A DNA stretch of 64,000 nucleotides from Haloimpatiens massiliensis (GCF_900184255.1 NZ_LT854640.1:62345-126344); one strand, 5' to 3'; shown: positions 44,994 through 54,760, numbered from the stretch's first letter. The notes: generated by a model not told the origin, from the letters alone. A program made the numbers and translations.

Positions 44994-45860
44994 ATGAAGC
45001 TCTTTAAGAAGAAACTGACAGTCGCAATTATTGTGCTGTCAGTTGCATTTTTAGGACTAATAGGCTACTCTGCAAAGAGAGAAAAGATTTCTGCAATAGA
45101 AAATGGCGTAGGCGTAACTTTAAATTCTGTACAAAAATTTATATATGATGTTTGCTATGAAGTTAAAAATTCTATTGGATTTTTAAAAAATTTTTCCGAA
45201 GTTAAAGAAGAAAATAAAAAACTAGAAAAAGAAAATGGAGAGCTAAAAGATAAACTTACTAGACAATTTATGTTAAAAGATGAAAATGAAAGATTAAAAA
45301 AGATGTTAGATTATAAAGATCAAAATTCAGAGTATAGTTATTTGGGATGTAGTATAATAGGTAAAAGCGGAAGTGATTATTTAAATGGCTTCATGATCAA
45401 TAGAGGTAAAAAGGATGGAATAGAGAGAAGAATGGCAGTAGTAAATTCCTTTGGGTTAGTAGGTCAAGTTACTTCTGTTGCAGATAACTATGCTGTGGTA
45501 CAAACTATTGAAAATGAAAATATTGCAGTAGGTGGATATGTAGTAGGCACTAAAGAAAACACTGGAATAGTAAAAGGGTATAAGGATAAAAACAACAAGC
45601 TTTTTGCAAGATTACATTACTTACCTATGGATTCTAAGGTTAAAGTAGGAGATGAAGTGTTGACAGGACTTGTTGATGTGTCCTCAAAGGATGTACAGCC
45701 AGGTGTATACCCAAAGGGAATAAGAATAGGCAAAATAGTAAGTATTGAAACTGATAAGGGTAAAATGATGAAAAATGCTGTAATTAAACCTTATGTAGAT
45801 TTTAATAAATTAGAAGAATTGTTTATTTTGATTCCTAAAGAGTCCAGAAAGATAAAATAA
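44994..45860 (+). CDS. mreC: Rod shape-determining protein MreC
   Basis: 288 residues. One N-terminal transmembrane helix (about 8-26) and a coiled coil at ~65-105 (EVKEENKKLEKENGELKDKL) precede the two beta-barrel domains of the extracellular part (GFMINRGKKDGIERRMAV, VGDEVLTGLVDVSSKDVQPGV). It links the MreB filament to PBP2 and RodA. It is only 2 bp after mreB and is followed by mreD. Confidence 0.95.
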   Translation: MKLFKKKLTVAIIVLSVAFLGLIGYSAKREKISAIENGVGVTLNSVQKFIYDVCYEVKNSIGFLKNFSEVKEENKKLEKENGELKDKLTRQFMLKDENERLKKMLDYKDQNSEYSYLGCSIIGKSGSDYLNGFMINRGKKDGIERRMAVVNSFGLVGQVTSVADNYAVVQTIENENIAVGGYVVGTKENTGIVKGYKDKNNKLFARLHYLPMDSKVKVGDEVLTGLVDVSSKDVQPGVYPKGIRIGKIVSIETDKGKMMKNAVIKPYVDFNKLEELFILIPKESRKIK

Positions 45861-45876
45861 TAAGGTGTGATTTAAT

Positions 45877-46368
45877 ATGAAAAGAATAATAACAGTGTTT
45901 GCTTTATCCATAGTATTTTTAATATTAGATAATACTTTAATGCCTTTTATTAATATCAGAGGGTTTTATCCTAGTTTACTTTTTGTATTTGCAGTATGCT
46001 ATTCTATAGCATTGGATGAACATTCTGCTTTAAAAGTAGGTATATTATCAGGAGCTCTTCAGGATATATATTTTCAAGGTGTTTTTGGAATAAATTGCTT
46101 TGTAAATATGATTATTTGTTTATTAGTGGCACAAGTTGGCAAAATTATATTTAAAGAAAAGAAGTTTATACCTATTTTATCTATATTTATATCTAGTATA
46201 TTAAAGGGAGCTTTAATATACTGTTTTGCCTATATATTTAAGTTTCATATGGAGCCTATGAAGATTATATTCACAAGCATTTATAATATGGGAGTAGGTA
46301 TATTTCTATATGCCTATGTATATAAGCTTTCTACTAAAGAATATATGAGAAAAGATTGGAAGTTTTAG
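45877..46368 (+). CDS. mreD: Rod shape-determining protein MreD
   Basis: 163 residues, almost all hydrophobic, with five predicted membrane segments. MreD is poorly conserved; the assignment rests on size, topology, the N-terminal region ending LMPFINIRGFYPSLLFVF, and its place between mreC and the PBP2 gene. It is part of the elongation complex. Confidence 0.9.
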   Translation: MKRIITVFALSIVFLILDNTLMPFINIRGFYPSLLFVFAVCYSIALDEHSALKVGILSGALQDIYFQGVFGINCFVNMIICLLVAQVGKIIFKEKKFIPILSIFISSILKGALIYCFAYIFKFHMEPMKIIFTSIYNMGVGIFLYAYVYKLSTKEYMRKDWKF

Positions 46369-46383
46369 AAAAGGAGAGATTAT

Positions 46384-49230
46384 ATGCAAAACAAGAAGAA
46401 AAAAAATAAATTTACAAGATATACTGCATTAATAGTTTGCAATATTATGATCATAACTGCAATTGCATCTAGGTTAGTGTATTTGCAAATAGTTAAAGCA
46501 GATGAATATAAAGTAAGAGCTGATAGTAATTATATAAGAGATATATCTACTCCAGCACCTAGAGGCGATATTACTGATAGAAATGGTATTATTTTAGCCA
46601 CTAGTAAGCAAAGTTTTAATTTAACTTATATGGAAACTAAAGAAACTGAGAAAGTTTTTTTTGATACAATGAAGACTGTATTTAAAATATTAGATGAAAA
46701 TAATGAGATTCAAGAAAATGATTTCCCTTTAAAGATAAATCCTTTTAGATTTGAATTTAATGCAGTAAAAGCTAGAGATAGAGAGTGGCTGGAACTTAGA
46801 TTTAAAAAGGATATAGGACTTGACGAAAGAGAAGCTAAAACTTTATATAAGAAAAAGTATAGTGAATTAGATAAAGAAAAAGATGCGGATAAAATAAAAA
46901 ATGTAAATGATAGGGTCATGAAAATCAGTCCCAAAGAAACCTTTGAATATTTAGCGAAAGAATATGGAATAGATAAGCAAAATCTCTCTTTAGAAGAAGG
47001 ACTTAGATACATGATAGTTAAGAATGCCGTTAAAATGCAGAATTTTTCTGGATACAAGCCTGTAACAATAGCTAAGAATATAAAGAGAGAAACTGCTTTT
47101 AAATTTTATGAGAGATTAAATGAATTGCCAGGAATTGATGTAGGAAATGAGCCTATAAGATACTATCCTCATGAGGAATTAGCTTCTTCTGTAATAGGAT
47201 ATATGTCTAAAATAAGTGCTATGGATGAGGATAGATATAAAGAAAAGGGTTATGATCCTAGCGTTGATTATATAGGTACTGCTGGAATAGAAAGTGTCTT
47301 TGAAAATAGACTTAGAGGGTCTAAAGGACAGAGAACTGTAAAAGTTAATAAATATGGCAGGATAGTTGAGGAGTTATTTAAAAAGAGTCCTTATCAAGGG
47401 GAAAATGTGAAACTTACTATAGACGCTAAAATACAGAATGTTGCTGAAAAGGCAATGGACGACACTTTGAAAGAACTAAGGAAAAATCCAAGACCAGATC
47501 CAACAGATTCAGATATATATACAGCCAATGCTACTAGGGGAGCAGCAGTAGCTGTAGATATTAAAACTGGGGAAATATTGGCATTAGTTAGTAGGCCAGG
47601 ATTTGATCCAAATATATTTACTATTCCAGGAAAATTAAATGATGAAACTATGAAGAGATATTTTAACCCAGATTTGAGTGAATTTGGTAAAGACTATATA
47701 AAAAGAATGGGGTTAGCTTCCGGAGAAAGTAATATAGAGAAAAAGTTAAATGAATTGTTTCCTTTAGATAATACTATTAAGGATAATAAAACTATAAGGC
47801 AAGATAAGTATGATATAGTTCCTAAATCTTTTTATAACTATGCTACCTATGGATTAACTCCTCCAGGATCTACTTTTAAACCCCTTACTGCTATAGCTGG
47901 ATTAGAAGATGGAGTTATTGATGTAAACACTACTGTCAATGACACAGGTACATTTGAAAAATATAATGGGAAATGGCATTGTTGGAAACTTAGTGGACAC
48001 GGTGTTATAGGGGTAGTAGGAGCTTTAAAACAATCCTGTAACTATTTCTTTTATAATATAGGTTCTTTACTATATGAAAAGTATAAGGGGACATCATTAG
48101 AAAAAGCATTTAATACATTGCAAAAATATGCCCAAAAATATGGACTAGGAAATTATACAGGAATTGAAATACCTGAGAAAAAAGGGCAGGTATATAATTA
48201 CAAAGACTCTATAGAAAATAAAACAATCATGCACTATTATAATGCTAGAGATAGACTAAAAGCTGGATATGAGGCTAATAGGAGAATAAAATTTACTCCA
48301 ATAGATATAAATGTAAGGGAAGAAACTGAGGATGCCAATGTAACTCAAATTAAAAAGGATATAATGAAGACTATAAAAGATGCTGTAGGCTCTGATTACG
48401 ATTTGAAAGCTAAGGCTCAAAATTCAGTAAAATATACAAAAGAATTGAATAATAACTTAAAGAGACTAGTGGATACTTATGATAAAAATACTAAGAGTAA
48501 ATATACAAAGGAAGAAATAGAAAAGGCTGCAAGTGCCATTATAGATTATTGTATATGGGATGCAAATACTGAGATTTATACTCCAGGTAATATAATAAAT
48601 GCTTCCATAGGTCAAGGTGATCATAACTTTACTCCTGTGCAGCTAGCAAGTTATGCAGCCACCATAGCTAATGGTGGTCATAGATATGAGCTACATTTGT
48701 TTAAGAATGCTTATGATGAAGAAGGAAATGTGATAGAAGAAAAGAAACCAAAAGTAGTTGACGAGATAAATCTAAAGCCTTCTACAGACCAAGCAGTAAA
48801 AGAAGGTATGAAGGCCGTTACTGGTGAAGGCGGAACGGCTACAAAGGCATTTGATGGATTTCCTATTAAGACTGCAGGTAAAACAGGAACAGCGACTTTT
48901 TCTGCTAAAGAAAAAGAATTTGGTAGGTCAGCCTTTGCGGTATATGTAGGATATGCACCAGCAGAAAATCCAGAGATAGCTGTTGCGGTAGTTGGATTTG
49001 ACTCAGGCCATGGTGGTTATGTAGCACCTGTAGCTAGAGCCATATATGAACAGTATTTTTCTGAAAGATTGAAAAAAGAGTATCCATCATATGTTCCAAA
49101 ACATAATTATCCTTTAAAGATTGATAAAAATGATGTAAATACATTGGAAAAAGATAACAAAAATGATAATTCTAATAGCAAAAATAAGGATAGTAAACAA
49201 GATGAAACTGTAAAAAAAGAAGGAAATTAG
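46384..49230 (+). CDS. mrdA: Penicillin-binding protein 2 (class B transpeptidase)
   Basis: 948 residues with AAGGAGAG upstream. An N-terminal membrane anchor (about 12-33) is followed by the PBP dimerisation domain (STPAPRGDITDRNGIIL). The transpeptidase domain has SxxK in PPGSTFKPL, SxN in QSCNYFF, and KTG in GKTGTATF. It cross-links sidewall peptidoglycan together with RodA. It is much longer than E. coli PBP2 (633) because of inserts at ~60-220 and ~620-720 and a Lys/Asn-rich tail. Directly downstream of mreBCD, as expected. Confidence 0.94.
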   Translation: MQNKKKKNKFTRYTALIVCNIMIITAIASRLVYLQIVKADEYKVRADSNYIRDISTPAPRGDITDRNGIILATSKQSFNLTYMETKETEKVFFDTMKTVFKILDENNEIQENDFPLKINPFRFEFNAVKARDREWLELRFKKDIGLDEREAKTLYKKKYSELDKEKDADKIKNVNDRVMKISPKETFEYLAKEYGIDKQNLSLEEGLRYMIVKNAVKMQNFSGYKPVTIAKNIKRETAFKFYERLNELPGIDVGNEPIRYYPHEELASSVIGYMSKISAMDEDRYKEKGYDPSVDYIGTAGIESVFENRLRGSKGQRTVKVNKYGRIVEELFKKSPYQGENVKLTIDAKIQNVAEKAMDDTLKELRKNPRPDPTDSDIYTANATRGAAVAVDIKTGEILALVSRPGFDPNIFTIPGKLNDETMKRYFNPDLSEFGKDYIKRMGLASGESNIEKKLNELFPLDNTIKDNKTIRQDKYDIVPKSFYNYATYGLTPPGSTFKPLTAIAGLEDGVIDVNTTVNDTGTFEKYNGKWHCWKLSGHGVIGVVGALKQSCNYFFYNIGSLLYEKYKGTSLEKAFNTLQKYAQKYGLGNYTGIEIPEKKGQVYNYKDSIENKTIMHYYNARDRLKAGYEANRRIKFTPIDINVREETEDANVTQIKKDIMKTIKDAVGSDYDLKAKAQNSVKYTKELNNNLKRLVDTYDKNTKSKYTKEEIEKAASAIIDYCIWDANTEIYTPGNIINASIGQGDHNFTPVQLASYAATIANGGHRYELHLFKNAYDEEGNVIEEKKPKVVDEINLKPSTDQAVKEGMKAVTGEGGTATKAFDGFPIKTAGKTGTATFSAKEKEFGRSAFAVYVGYAPAENPEIAVAVVGFDSGHGGYVAPVARAIYEQYFSERLKKEYPSYVPKHNYPLKIDKNDVNTLEKDNKNDNSNSKNKDSKQDETVKKEGN

Positions 49231-49235
49231 TATTA

Positions 49236-49272
49236 AAATAAGTATTCCATGATTTATGGGATACTTATTTTT
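49236..49272 (+). terminator. Terminator between PBP2 and minC
   Basis: A ~13-bp stem, AAATAAGTATTCC with GGGATACTTATTT (one G-T), followed by TTTTTTGG. It suggests minCDE also has its own promoter. Confidence 0.8.
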
Positions 49273-49409
49273 TGGTAAATATTATTTTATTTTGCCTAGA
49301 CAACAAATTTTATATTATAGTATTATTAAAAAAATCATTAAAAAGAAGGATTTTATTTGAATATGTTGAAATAATAAAATATGTTGGCTTATGGAGGTCT
49401 AATTTAATT

Positions 49410-50042
49410 ATGGTGCGCAATAGTATATTGGTTAAGGGAAATAAAGATGGATTGAATGTAATTATCAATATGGAAGCATTTAAAGATTTTGAAGATATGA
49501 TAGAATTCTTAATAAAAAAATTATCTAGAGGAAAAAAGTTTTATAAGGGTACTACACTTAGAATAACTACACAACTAAAATACATAAATGAAAGGGAGCT
49601 TAGAAAACTTAAGGACATATTATTTGATGAATTCTTAATAAAGGATTGTATATTTGAAGATGTAAATGAAAAGAGTGATAAAGTATTTTCAGGTATATAT
49701 GAAGGACGTACCAAATTTATTAGGAGGTCTATAAGAAGTGGTCAAATAATTAATTACCCAGGAAATTTAGTTATAATAGGAGATGTTAATCCTGGAGCAG
49801 AAGTGTCTGCAGGAGGAAATATAATTGTTCTTGGGGTTTTAAAAGGATGTGTACATGCAGGGAGTAATGGAAATGTAAATTCTGTAATAGCTGCTTTTAA
49901 ACTTCAACCCCAAATAATACAAATAGCAAATTTGATAACAAGAGCGCCAGAGGATGAGGTTAAGCCTCAATATCCAGAGGTAGCTAAGATAAAGGGAGAA
50001 AGTATAGTAGTAGAACCTTATTTGCCAAATAAATTTATTTAA
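49410..50042 (+). CDS. minC: Septum site-determining protein MinC
   Basis: 210 residues from ATG 49410 with GGAGGT 11 bp before; the open frame reaches back to 49272 but has no ribosome-binding site there. It blocks FtsZ ring assembly away from mid-cell. The C-terminal beta-helix domain is clear (RSGQIINYPGNLVIIGDVNP, GAEVSAGGNIIVLGVLKGCVHAG). The N-terminal FtsZ-inhibiting domain is divergent. Start of the minCDE operon. Confidence 0.93.
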   Translation: MVRNSILVKGNKDGLNVIINMEAFKDFEDMIEFLIKKLSRGKKFYKGTTLRITTQLKYINERELRKLKDILFDEFLIKDCIFEDVNEKSDKVFSGIYEGRTKFIRRSIRSGQIINYPGNLVIIGDVNPGAEVSAGGNIIVLGVLKGCVHAGSNGNVNSVIAAFKLQPQIIQIANLITRAPEDEVKPQYPEVAKIKGESIVVEPYLPNKFI

Positions 50043-50056
50043 TGGAGGTAAAGTAT

Positions 50057-50854
50057 ATGGGAGAAGCGATAGTAATAACATCAGGTAAAGGTGGAGTAGG
50101 AAAGACAACAACTACTGCAAATATAGGCACTGCATTAGCTGCCATGGGCAAAAAAGTTGTTTTAGTGGATGGAGACACTGGTCTTAGAAATCTGGATGTG
50201 CTTATGGGACTTGAAAATAGAATAGTTTTTACCATAGTTGATATAATAGAAGAACGTTGTAGACTTAAACAAGCTTTAATAAGAGATAAGCGATTTGAAG
50301 GTTTATTTCTATTACCTACAGCTCAGACAAGGGATAAAAGTGATATAAAGGCTAAAGATGTGTTAAATTTAGTGACTAAATTAAAAGAGGAATTTGATTA
50401 TGTAATAATAGACTGTCCAGCAGGTATTGAACAAGGATTCGAAAATGCCATAGTTGGAGCAGATAGAGCTATAGTAGTAGTTAATCCAGAAGTTACATCT
50501 GTAAGAGATGCGGATAGGGTTATCGGAAAGTTAGATGCAAAGGGTGTTGAAGATCATCAGCTTATTATAAATAGAATAAATTATGAAATGACCAAAAATG
50601 GAGATATGTTAGATATAGATGATATACTTGACAGTCTCGCAATAAAATTAATAGGCGTGGTACCTGATGATAGAAATATAACTATATCTACCAATAGAGG
50701 TGAACCCATAGTTTTAGATGAGAAGGCTACAGCTGGAAGGGCATTTAAAAATATAGCAAAAAGAATAATGGGAGAGGAAATACCTTTTGAAACTTTAAAT
50801 GTTGAAAAGTCAGGTTTTTTAGCATCACTTATGAAGCTTTTTGGTAGAAAATAA
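50057..50854 (+). CDS. minD: Septum site-determining ATPase MinD
   Basis: 265 residues from ATG 50057 with GGAGGT upstream (ATG 50042 would contain the ribosome-binding site). It has the deviant Walker A motif GKGGVGKTTTT at residues ~10-20, VVLVDGDTGLRNLD and YVIIDCPAGIEQGF. The C-terminus carries an amphipathic helix (SGFLASLMKLFGRK) for membrane binding. It recruits MinC to the membrane and is driven off by MinE. Confidence 0.97.
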   Translation: MGEAIVITSGKGGVGKTTTTANIGTALAAMGKKVVLVDGDTGLRNLDVLMGLENRIVFTIVDIIEERCRLKQALIRDKRFEGLFLLPTAQTRDKSDIKAKDVLNLVTKLKEEFDYVIIDCPAGIEQGFENAIVGADRAIVVVNPEVTSVRDADRVIGKLDAKGVEDHQLIINRINYEMTKNGDMLDIDDILDSLAIKLIGVVPDDRNITISTNRGEPIVLDEKATAGRAFKNIAKRIMGEEIPFETLNVEKSGFLASLMKLFGRK

Positions 50855-50866
50855 GGGGGTATTAGG

Positions 50867-51136
50867 ATGGATTTTTTTAAGTTATTTTCTAATAAGCAGA
50901 CATCCAAGGATATGGCTAAAGAAAGATTAAAATTAATTTTAATACATGATAGAACTGACTTTTCACAAGAGTTTTTAGAAGACATTAAAGAAGCATTACT
51001 TAATGTTATATCTAATTATGCAGAAATTGATAAAGAAGGTTTAAATGTAAAATTAGCTAAAACAGATGAAGGCGATGGATGTAAACCTGCATTAATTGCA
51101 AGTATTCCTATTAAAAAAATGAAAAATGGATATTAA
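50867..51136 (+). CDS. minE: Cell division topological specificity factor MinE
   Basis: 89 residues with AAGGGGGT upstream. N-terminal MDFFKLFS is the membrane-binding segment, followed by the MinD-interacting helix (KERLKLILIHDRTDFSQ) and the dimer domain. It stimulates MinD ATPase and so positions the division site. Length is normal. The presence of MinE rather than only DivIVA fits clostridia. Confidence 0.95.
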   Translation: MDFFKLFSNKQTSKDMAKERLKLILIHDRTDFSQEFLEDIKEALLNVISNYAEIDKEGLNVKLAKTDEGDGCKPALIASIPIKKMKNGY

Positions 51137-51154
51137 ATAATTATTAAAAATGAA

Positions 51155-51196
51155 AGTTATGTGTAAATTTATACTAGTTACACGTAGCTTTTTTTT
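51155..51196 (+). terminator. Terminator after minE
   Basis: A 12-pair stem, AGTTATGTGTAA (51155-51166) with TTACACGTAGCT (51178-51189, two G-U pairs), followed by a run of eight T. Confidence 0.87.
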
Positions 51197-51204
51197 GATT
51201 ATAT

Positions 51205-51213
51205 TGCTATAAT
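51205..51213 (+). promoter_or_regulatory. Extended -10 promoter element of rodA
   Basis: TGCTATAAT (51205-51213) is a perfect extended -10; no good -35 is seen. It lies right after the minE terminator and 50 bp before the rodA start. Confidence 0.6.
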
Positions 51214-51262
51214 ATCATTTGTAGTAATGAATGTAGTGATGAACTTTTTGGAGGTCTATTAT

Positions 51263-52372
51263 ATGTTAGATAAACTCAAGATAAACAAAAGACTTTTACG
51301 AGAAATTGATTTTTCCATATTAATAATTTCTATAATTATAGTGGTGTTTGGAGCTATAAATATTTTTAGTGCTACTGGTGGCATTAAATTATTTAAACTG
51401 CAGCTCATATGGCTTTTATTAGGTTTAATTGTAGTGTATATAATATTAATTATGGATTATAATGTAATTAGAAATTATTCCACTTTAATTTACTGGGCAG
51501 GGGTATTTTTGCTTATTTTGAACGACTTCGTTCTAGGTAAAATTAGTGGAGGAGCTAAATCCTGGATAGGTATAGGTAGTAGAGCCATACAGCCCTCGGA
51601 ATTTGCTAAATTGGGACTAATACTTATGTTAGCAAAAAAGATAGATGATATGGAGGGTAAAATTAATGAGCCTAAGAATTTCTTTACATTAGTATTTTAT
51701 GCATTAATTCCTATGGTACTTATAGTTATCCAGCCAGATATGGGAATGACTATGGTATGCTTCTTTATAGTTCTTGGAATATTTTTCATATCAGGTTTAG
51801 ACCTTAAGGTTATATTTGGTGGCATAGCTAGTTTAATAGTATTTATAGCAATAGTGTGGAATTCAGGGCTTATTCATCCTTATCAACAGAAAAGATTGAC
51901 TTCTTTTTTAAATCCTGAAAAAGAAGCATTGGGCGCTAATCTTCAACTGACACAATCCTTAATTGGTATAGGCTCTGGTGGTATACTTGGAAAAGGATTT
52001 AGAAAGGGAACTCAGACAGCTTTGAGTTTTATTCCAGAAGCTCACACGGATTTTGTGTTTGCAGTAGTAGGAGAAGAATGGGGATTAGTAGGAGCAGTAG
52101 CTTTACTTATACTATACGGTGTTTTGATATACAGATTTATAAAAATAGCTAGGACTTCTAAGGATTGGTTTGGTTCTGTAATATGTGTAGGAGTTATATC
52201 CACATTTTTGTTTTCATTGATTCAAAATATCGGTATGACTATAGGTATAATGCCTGTAACAGGTATAACACTACCTTTAATGAGTTATGGGGGAAGCTCC
52301 ATACTGTCTAGTTTTATGGCTATAGGCTTAGTGCTTAATGTTTGTATGAGAAGGAAAAAAATAAATTTCTAA
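51263..52372 (+). CDS. rodA: Peptidoglycan glycosyltransferase RodA (SEDS family)
   Basis: 369 residues from ATG 51263 with GGAGGT upstream; the frame extends to 51227 without a better start. Ten or so membrane segments. SEDS signatures: GAKSWIGIGSRAIQPSEFAKLG, VIQPDMGMTMV, GFRKGTQTALSFIPEAHTDFVFAVVGEEWG, MPVTGITLPLMSYGGSSI. It polymerises glycan strands with PBP2. The family also includes FtsW/SpoVE; the neighbourhood (mre, PBP2, min) favours RodA. Confidence 0.93.
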   Translation: MLDKLKINKRLLREIDFSILIISIIIVVFGAINIFSATGGIKLFKLQLIWLLLGLIVVYIILIMDYNVIRNYSTLIYWAGVFLLILNDFVLGKISGGAKSWIGIGSRAIQPSEFAKLGLILMLAKKIDDMEGKINEPKNFFTLVFYALIPMVLIVIQPDMGMTMVCFFIVLGIFFISGLDLKVIFGGIASLIVFIAIVWNSGLIHPYQQKRLTSFLNPEKEALGANLQLTQSLIGIGSGGILGKGFRKGTQTALSFIPEAHTDFVFAVVGEEWGLVGAVALLILYGVLIYRFIKIARTSKDWFGSVICVGVISTFLFSLIQNIGMTIGIMPVTGITLPLMSYGGSSILSSFMAIGLVLNVCMRRKKINF

Positions 52373-52384
52373 GGGGGAATTTAT

Positions 52385-52765
52385 ATGAAAATAGCTTTTA
52401 TTGCCCATGATAATAAGAAAGATGATATTATTGATTTTGTAAAAAGGTACAAAAGTATTTTCATGGAGCATGAACTTTATGCTACAGGAACTACAGGAAG
52501 ACTTTTGAATGAAATAGTTGGATTAAAAGTACATAGGTTTCTTTCAGGACCTTTAGGTGGGGATCAGCAAATTGGAGCTAAGGTTGCTTTAGGTGAACTG
52601 GATTTAATTATATTCTTGAGAGATCCGCTTACAGCTCAACCTCATGAACCTGATGTTACTGCACTTTTAAGATTATGCGATGTGCATCATGTTCCTTTAG
52701 CTACAAACGTTGGAACTGCAGAAATATTTGTGAAAGCATTAAAAAGCCACTGCAATAATAATTAA
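52385..52765 (+). CDS. mgsA: Methylglyoxal synthase
   Basis: 126 residues with AAGGGGGAA upstream. It converts dihydroxyacetone phosphate to methylglyoxal and phosphate, a bypass of lower glycolysis. Motifs: IAFIAHDNKKDDIIDFV with the catalytic His/Asp region, LYATGTTGRLL, GPLGGDQQIGAKV and FLRDPLTAQPHEPDV. Length is normal (~130). It is 12 bp after rodA. Confidence 0.95.
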   Translation: MKIAFIAHDNKKDDIIDFVKRYKSIFMEHELYATGTTGRLLNEIVGLKVHRFLSGPLGGDQQIGAKVALGELDLIIFLRDPLTAQPHEPDVTALLRLCDVHHVPLATNVGTAEIFVKALKSHCNNN

Positions 52766-52786
52766 GTTTTTATTGAATACTATTAT

Positions 52787-52830
52787 AAAACTGTTTTTAA
52801 AGTATATAACTTTAAAGACAGTTTTTCTTT
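52787..52830 (+). terminator. Terminator after mgsA
   Basis: A ~17-bp stem, AAAACTGTTTTTAAAGT with ACTTTAAAGACAGTTTT (one mismatch), 5-nt loop, then TTTTTCTTTTTT. Confidence 0.9.
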
Positions 52831-53074
52831 TTTAAAATTAATGATGTATTTCAATAAAATCTAAAATAAAGAATATTATGAACAATATATTGGGGGTGTG
52901 AACTTAGGGCTATAGGTTGCTTTTGAAATTGGTGATTAGGAATTAATAATAGCTATAAAATATATGGAATATTTGTTTATTTATATGTGGAGATATTAAA
53001 TCTATATGAAAATCTGCATATAAGTTTAATAATATTAATATATATAAACAGTAATAAAAGATAGGAGGAAAAAT
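52831..53074. other. Spacer before the M23/M50 pair
   Basis: AT-rich, no open frame. It must hold a promoter for the M23 gene; sigma-E-type control would be expected if the pair is SpoIVFA/B-like, but I cannot identify such a box with confidence. AGATAGGAGGAA is the ribosome-binding site at the end. Confidence 0.4.
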
Positions 53075-53851
53075 ATGGGTAACTATAATCCGCAGTATAG
53101 GGACTATTATAATTCTGTATTGAATAAGGGAGGAATTTATTCTAGGGATTCTAAAAATAAAAAAATGAAAAATGGAGATTTCATTACTAAAAGGATAATA
53201 AGAGATTTAGCAGGGGTACTTATATTATTTATCGTAGTTGTCTTCTGTAAAATTATTGTTACACCTACTACTCAGAAAGTTTATGATTATTCTAAAAAAA
53301 TTGTTAATGAAAACTTTGATTATAAAAAGGCCTGGACTAATATTAAAAGCTTTGATTTTAATAAATTTAAAACCAAAGCTCAAGACTATATAGAGAAGGT
53401 TATGAACAAAATAAATAATAAAGAACCAGTGAAAGATTTAGTGAAAAATGATTATGTATTGCCTTGTACAGGAAAAATATCTTCTGAGTTTGGAGAAAGG
53501 GTAGATCCATTTACAGGAAAAAAACAAATGCATAATGGAGTAGATATAGCATTAAAGGAAAACACTCCTATAAAAGCTTGTGCTGATGGAAAAGTTAAAG
53601 AATGTGGTGAGCATAAGGAAATGGGAAAGTACATAGTAATAGATCATGGTCAAGGAATAGAAACTAAATATGCTCATTTGAATCAAGTACTAGTTAAAAA
53701 GGAGCAAAAGATTAAAAAAGGTGACAGCATAGCTAAAAGTGGTAATACAGGAAAAAGTACAGGACCACATTTGCATTTTGAAATAATGTACATGGGTGAA
53801 AATAAAAATCCCAAAGAATTTTTTGGTGGGCAGTGGAAAAGTGAGAGTTAG
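53075..53851 (+). CDS. M23-family metallopeptidase in the spoIVFA position
   Basis: 258 residues. One membrane helix (about 46-65) and a ~65-residue linker precede an M23 (LytM) domain at ~130-250. The zinc ligands look intact: HNGVDIA (H-x3-D) and HLHFE (H-x-H). Partial repeat of the family pattern in SSEFGERVDPFTGKKQM and KSGNTGKSTGPH. In B. subtilis the gene here, after minCD and before an M50 protease and rplU, is spoIVFA, whose product holds SpoIVFB in the forespore membrane. The order here supports the same role. With the ligands kept it could be an active endopeptidase. Confidence 0.85.
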   Translation: MGNYNPQYRDYYNSVLNKGGIYSRDSKNKKMKNGDFITKRIIRDLAGVLILFIVVVFCKIIVTPTTQKVYDYSKKIVNENFDYKKAWTNIKSFDFNKFKTKAQDYIEKVMNKINNKEPVKDLVKNDYVLPCTGKISSEFGERVDPFTGKKQMHNGVDIALKENTPIKACADGKVKECGEHKEMGKYIVIDHGQGIETKYAHLNQVLVKKEQKIKKGDSIAKSGNTGKSTGPHLHFEIMYMGENKNPKEFFGGQWKSES

Positions 53852-53877
53852 CAATTAGAATGGAGAATGGGGAATGA

Positions 53878-54729
53878 ATGTTTAAATTTAATAAATATTT
53901 TCTTTTTATATTTTTATGCTTGTTAGTCATAGGGTTTCGGGGTAGAATTTTAGTGGCTTTTATAATGGCTTTCCTTCATGAATTAGTACATTATATTACA
54001 GCTAGAGTTTTAGGATTTTCAGGATTTGATATAGAGATATTACCTATAGGCACTGTGCTTAAACTAAAGGATTTAGATGAGGCAACGCCTTTGGAAGATA
54101 TAATTATTTCTGTGTCAGGTCCTTTATTTAATATAATACTTGCTTTAATTTTACACATAGTTTTTAACAAATTTAAATTACAACAGCTTAAATTTTTAGA
54201 AATAACTAATTTTGCGTTAGGTCTATTTAATCTAATACCAGCTTTGCCTTTAGATGGAGGCAGAATACTTAGAAATTTTTTAAGTATAAAAAAACATTAT
54301 AAAAGGGCAAATATAATAACAGTAAATGTTAGTTTAGTTATAGGCTTATGTTTTATTCTATATTATTTTATATTGTTTTATAAGAAAAGTACTTTTTTAT
54401 ACAATTTAAATATTGGTCTTATAGGATTATTTATAATTGTTTTTTCAACTAGAGAAAGGGAAAGGATAGTTTATTTAATTATGGGAGATGTTATTAAGAA
54501 GAAGATTAAATTTTTAAAGAGGAAGTATTTAGAAAATAGAACTATTTCGGTTTATAGTAAAGAAAGTCTATTATTTATAATGAATCTAATAGATACAAAT
54601 AGATATAATATTTTTTATGTTTTAGATGAGGAGATGAATGTTATAGATATAATTTATGAAAAAGAAATAATAGATGCGTTAAAGGTGCATGGGAATATAA
54701 CTATTGAAGAATATATAAAGTTAAGGTAG
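53878..54729 (+). CDS. spoIVFB: M50-family intramembrane metalloprotease, SpoIVFB-like
   Basis: 283 residues. HELVH at ~36-40 is the HExxH zinc site inside a membrane helix, and LIPALPLDGGRIL at ~123-135 supplies the third ligand Asp. Several further membrane segments follow. The C-terminal ~70 residues resemble a CBS-type domain, which in SpoIVFB binds ATP. SpoIVFB cuts pro-sigma-K in the mother cell. Gene order (M23 partner before, ribosomal L21 gene after) matches B. subtilis spoIVFB. The name is inferred from domain and position, not from a direct comparison. Confidence 0.85.
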   Translation: MFKFNKYFLFIFLCLLVIGFRGRILVAFIMAFLHELVHYITARVLGFSGFDIEILPIGTVLKLKDLDEATPLEDIIISVSGPLFNIILALILHIVFNKFKLQQLKFLEITNFALGLFNLIPALPLDGGRILRNFLSIKKHYKRANIITVNVSLVIGLCFILYYFILFYKKSTFLYNLNIGLIGLFIIVFSTRERERIVYLIMGDVIKKKIKFLKRKYLENRTISVYSKESLLFIMNLIDTNRYNIFYVLDEEMNVIDIIYEKEIIDALKVHGNITIEEYIKLR

Positions 54730-54760
54730 AATTAAAAAACAGTTTCGACTTTTTTCGGGT

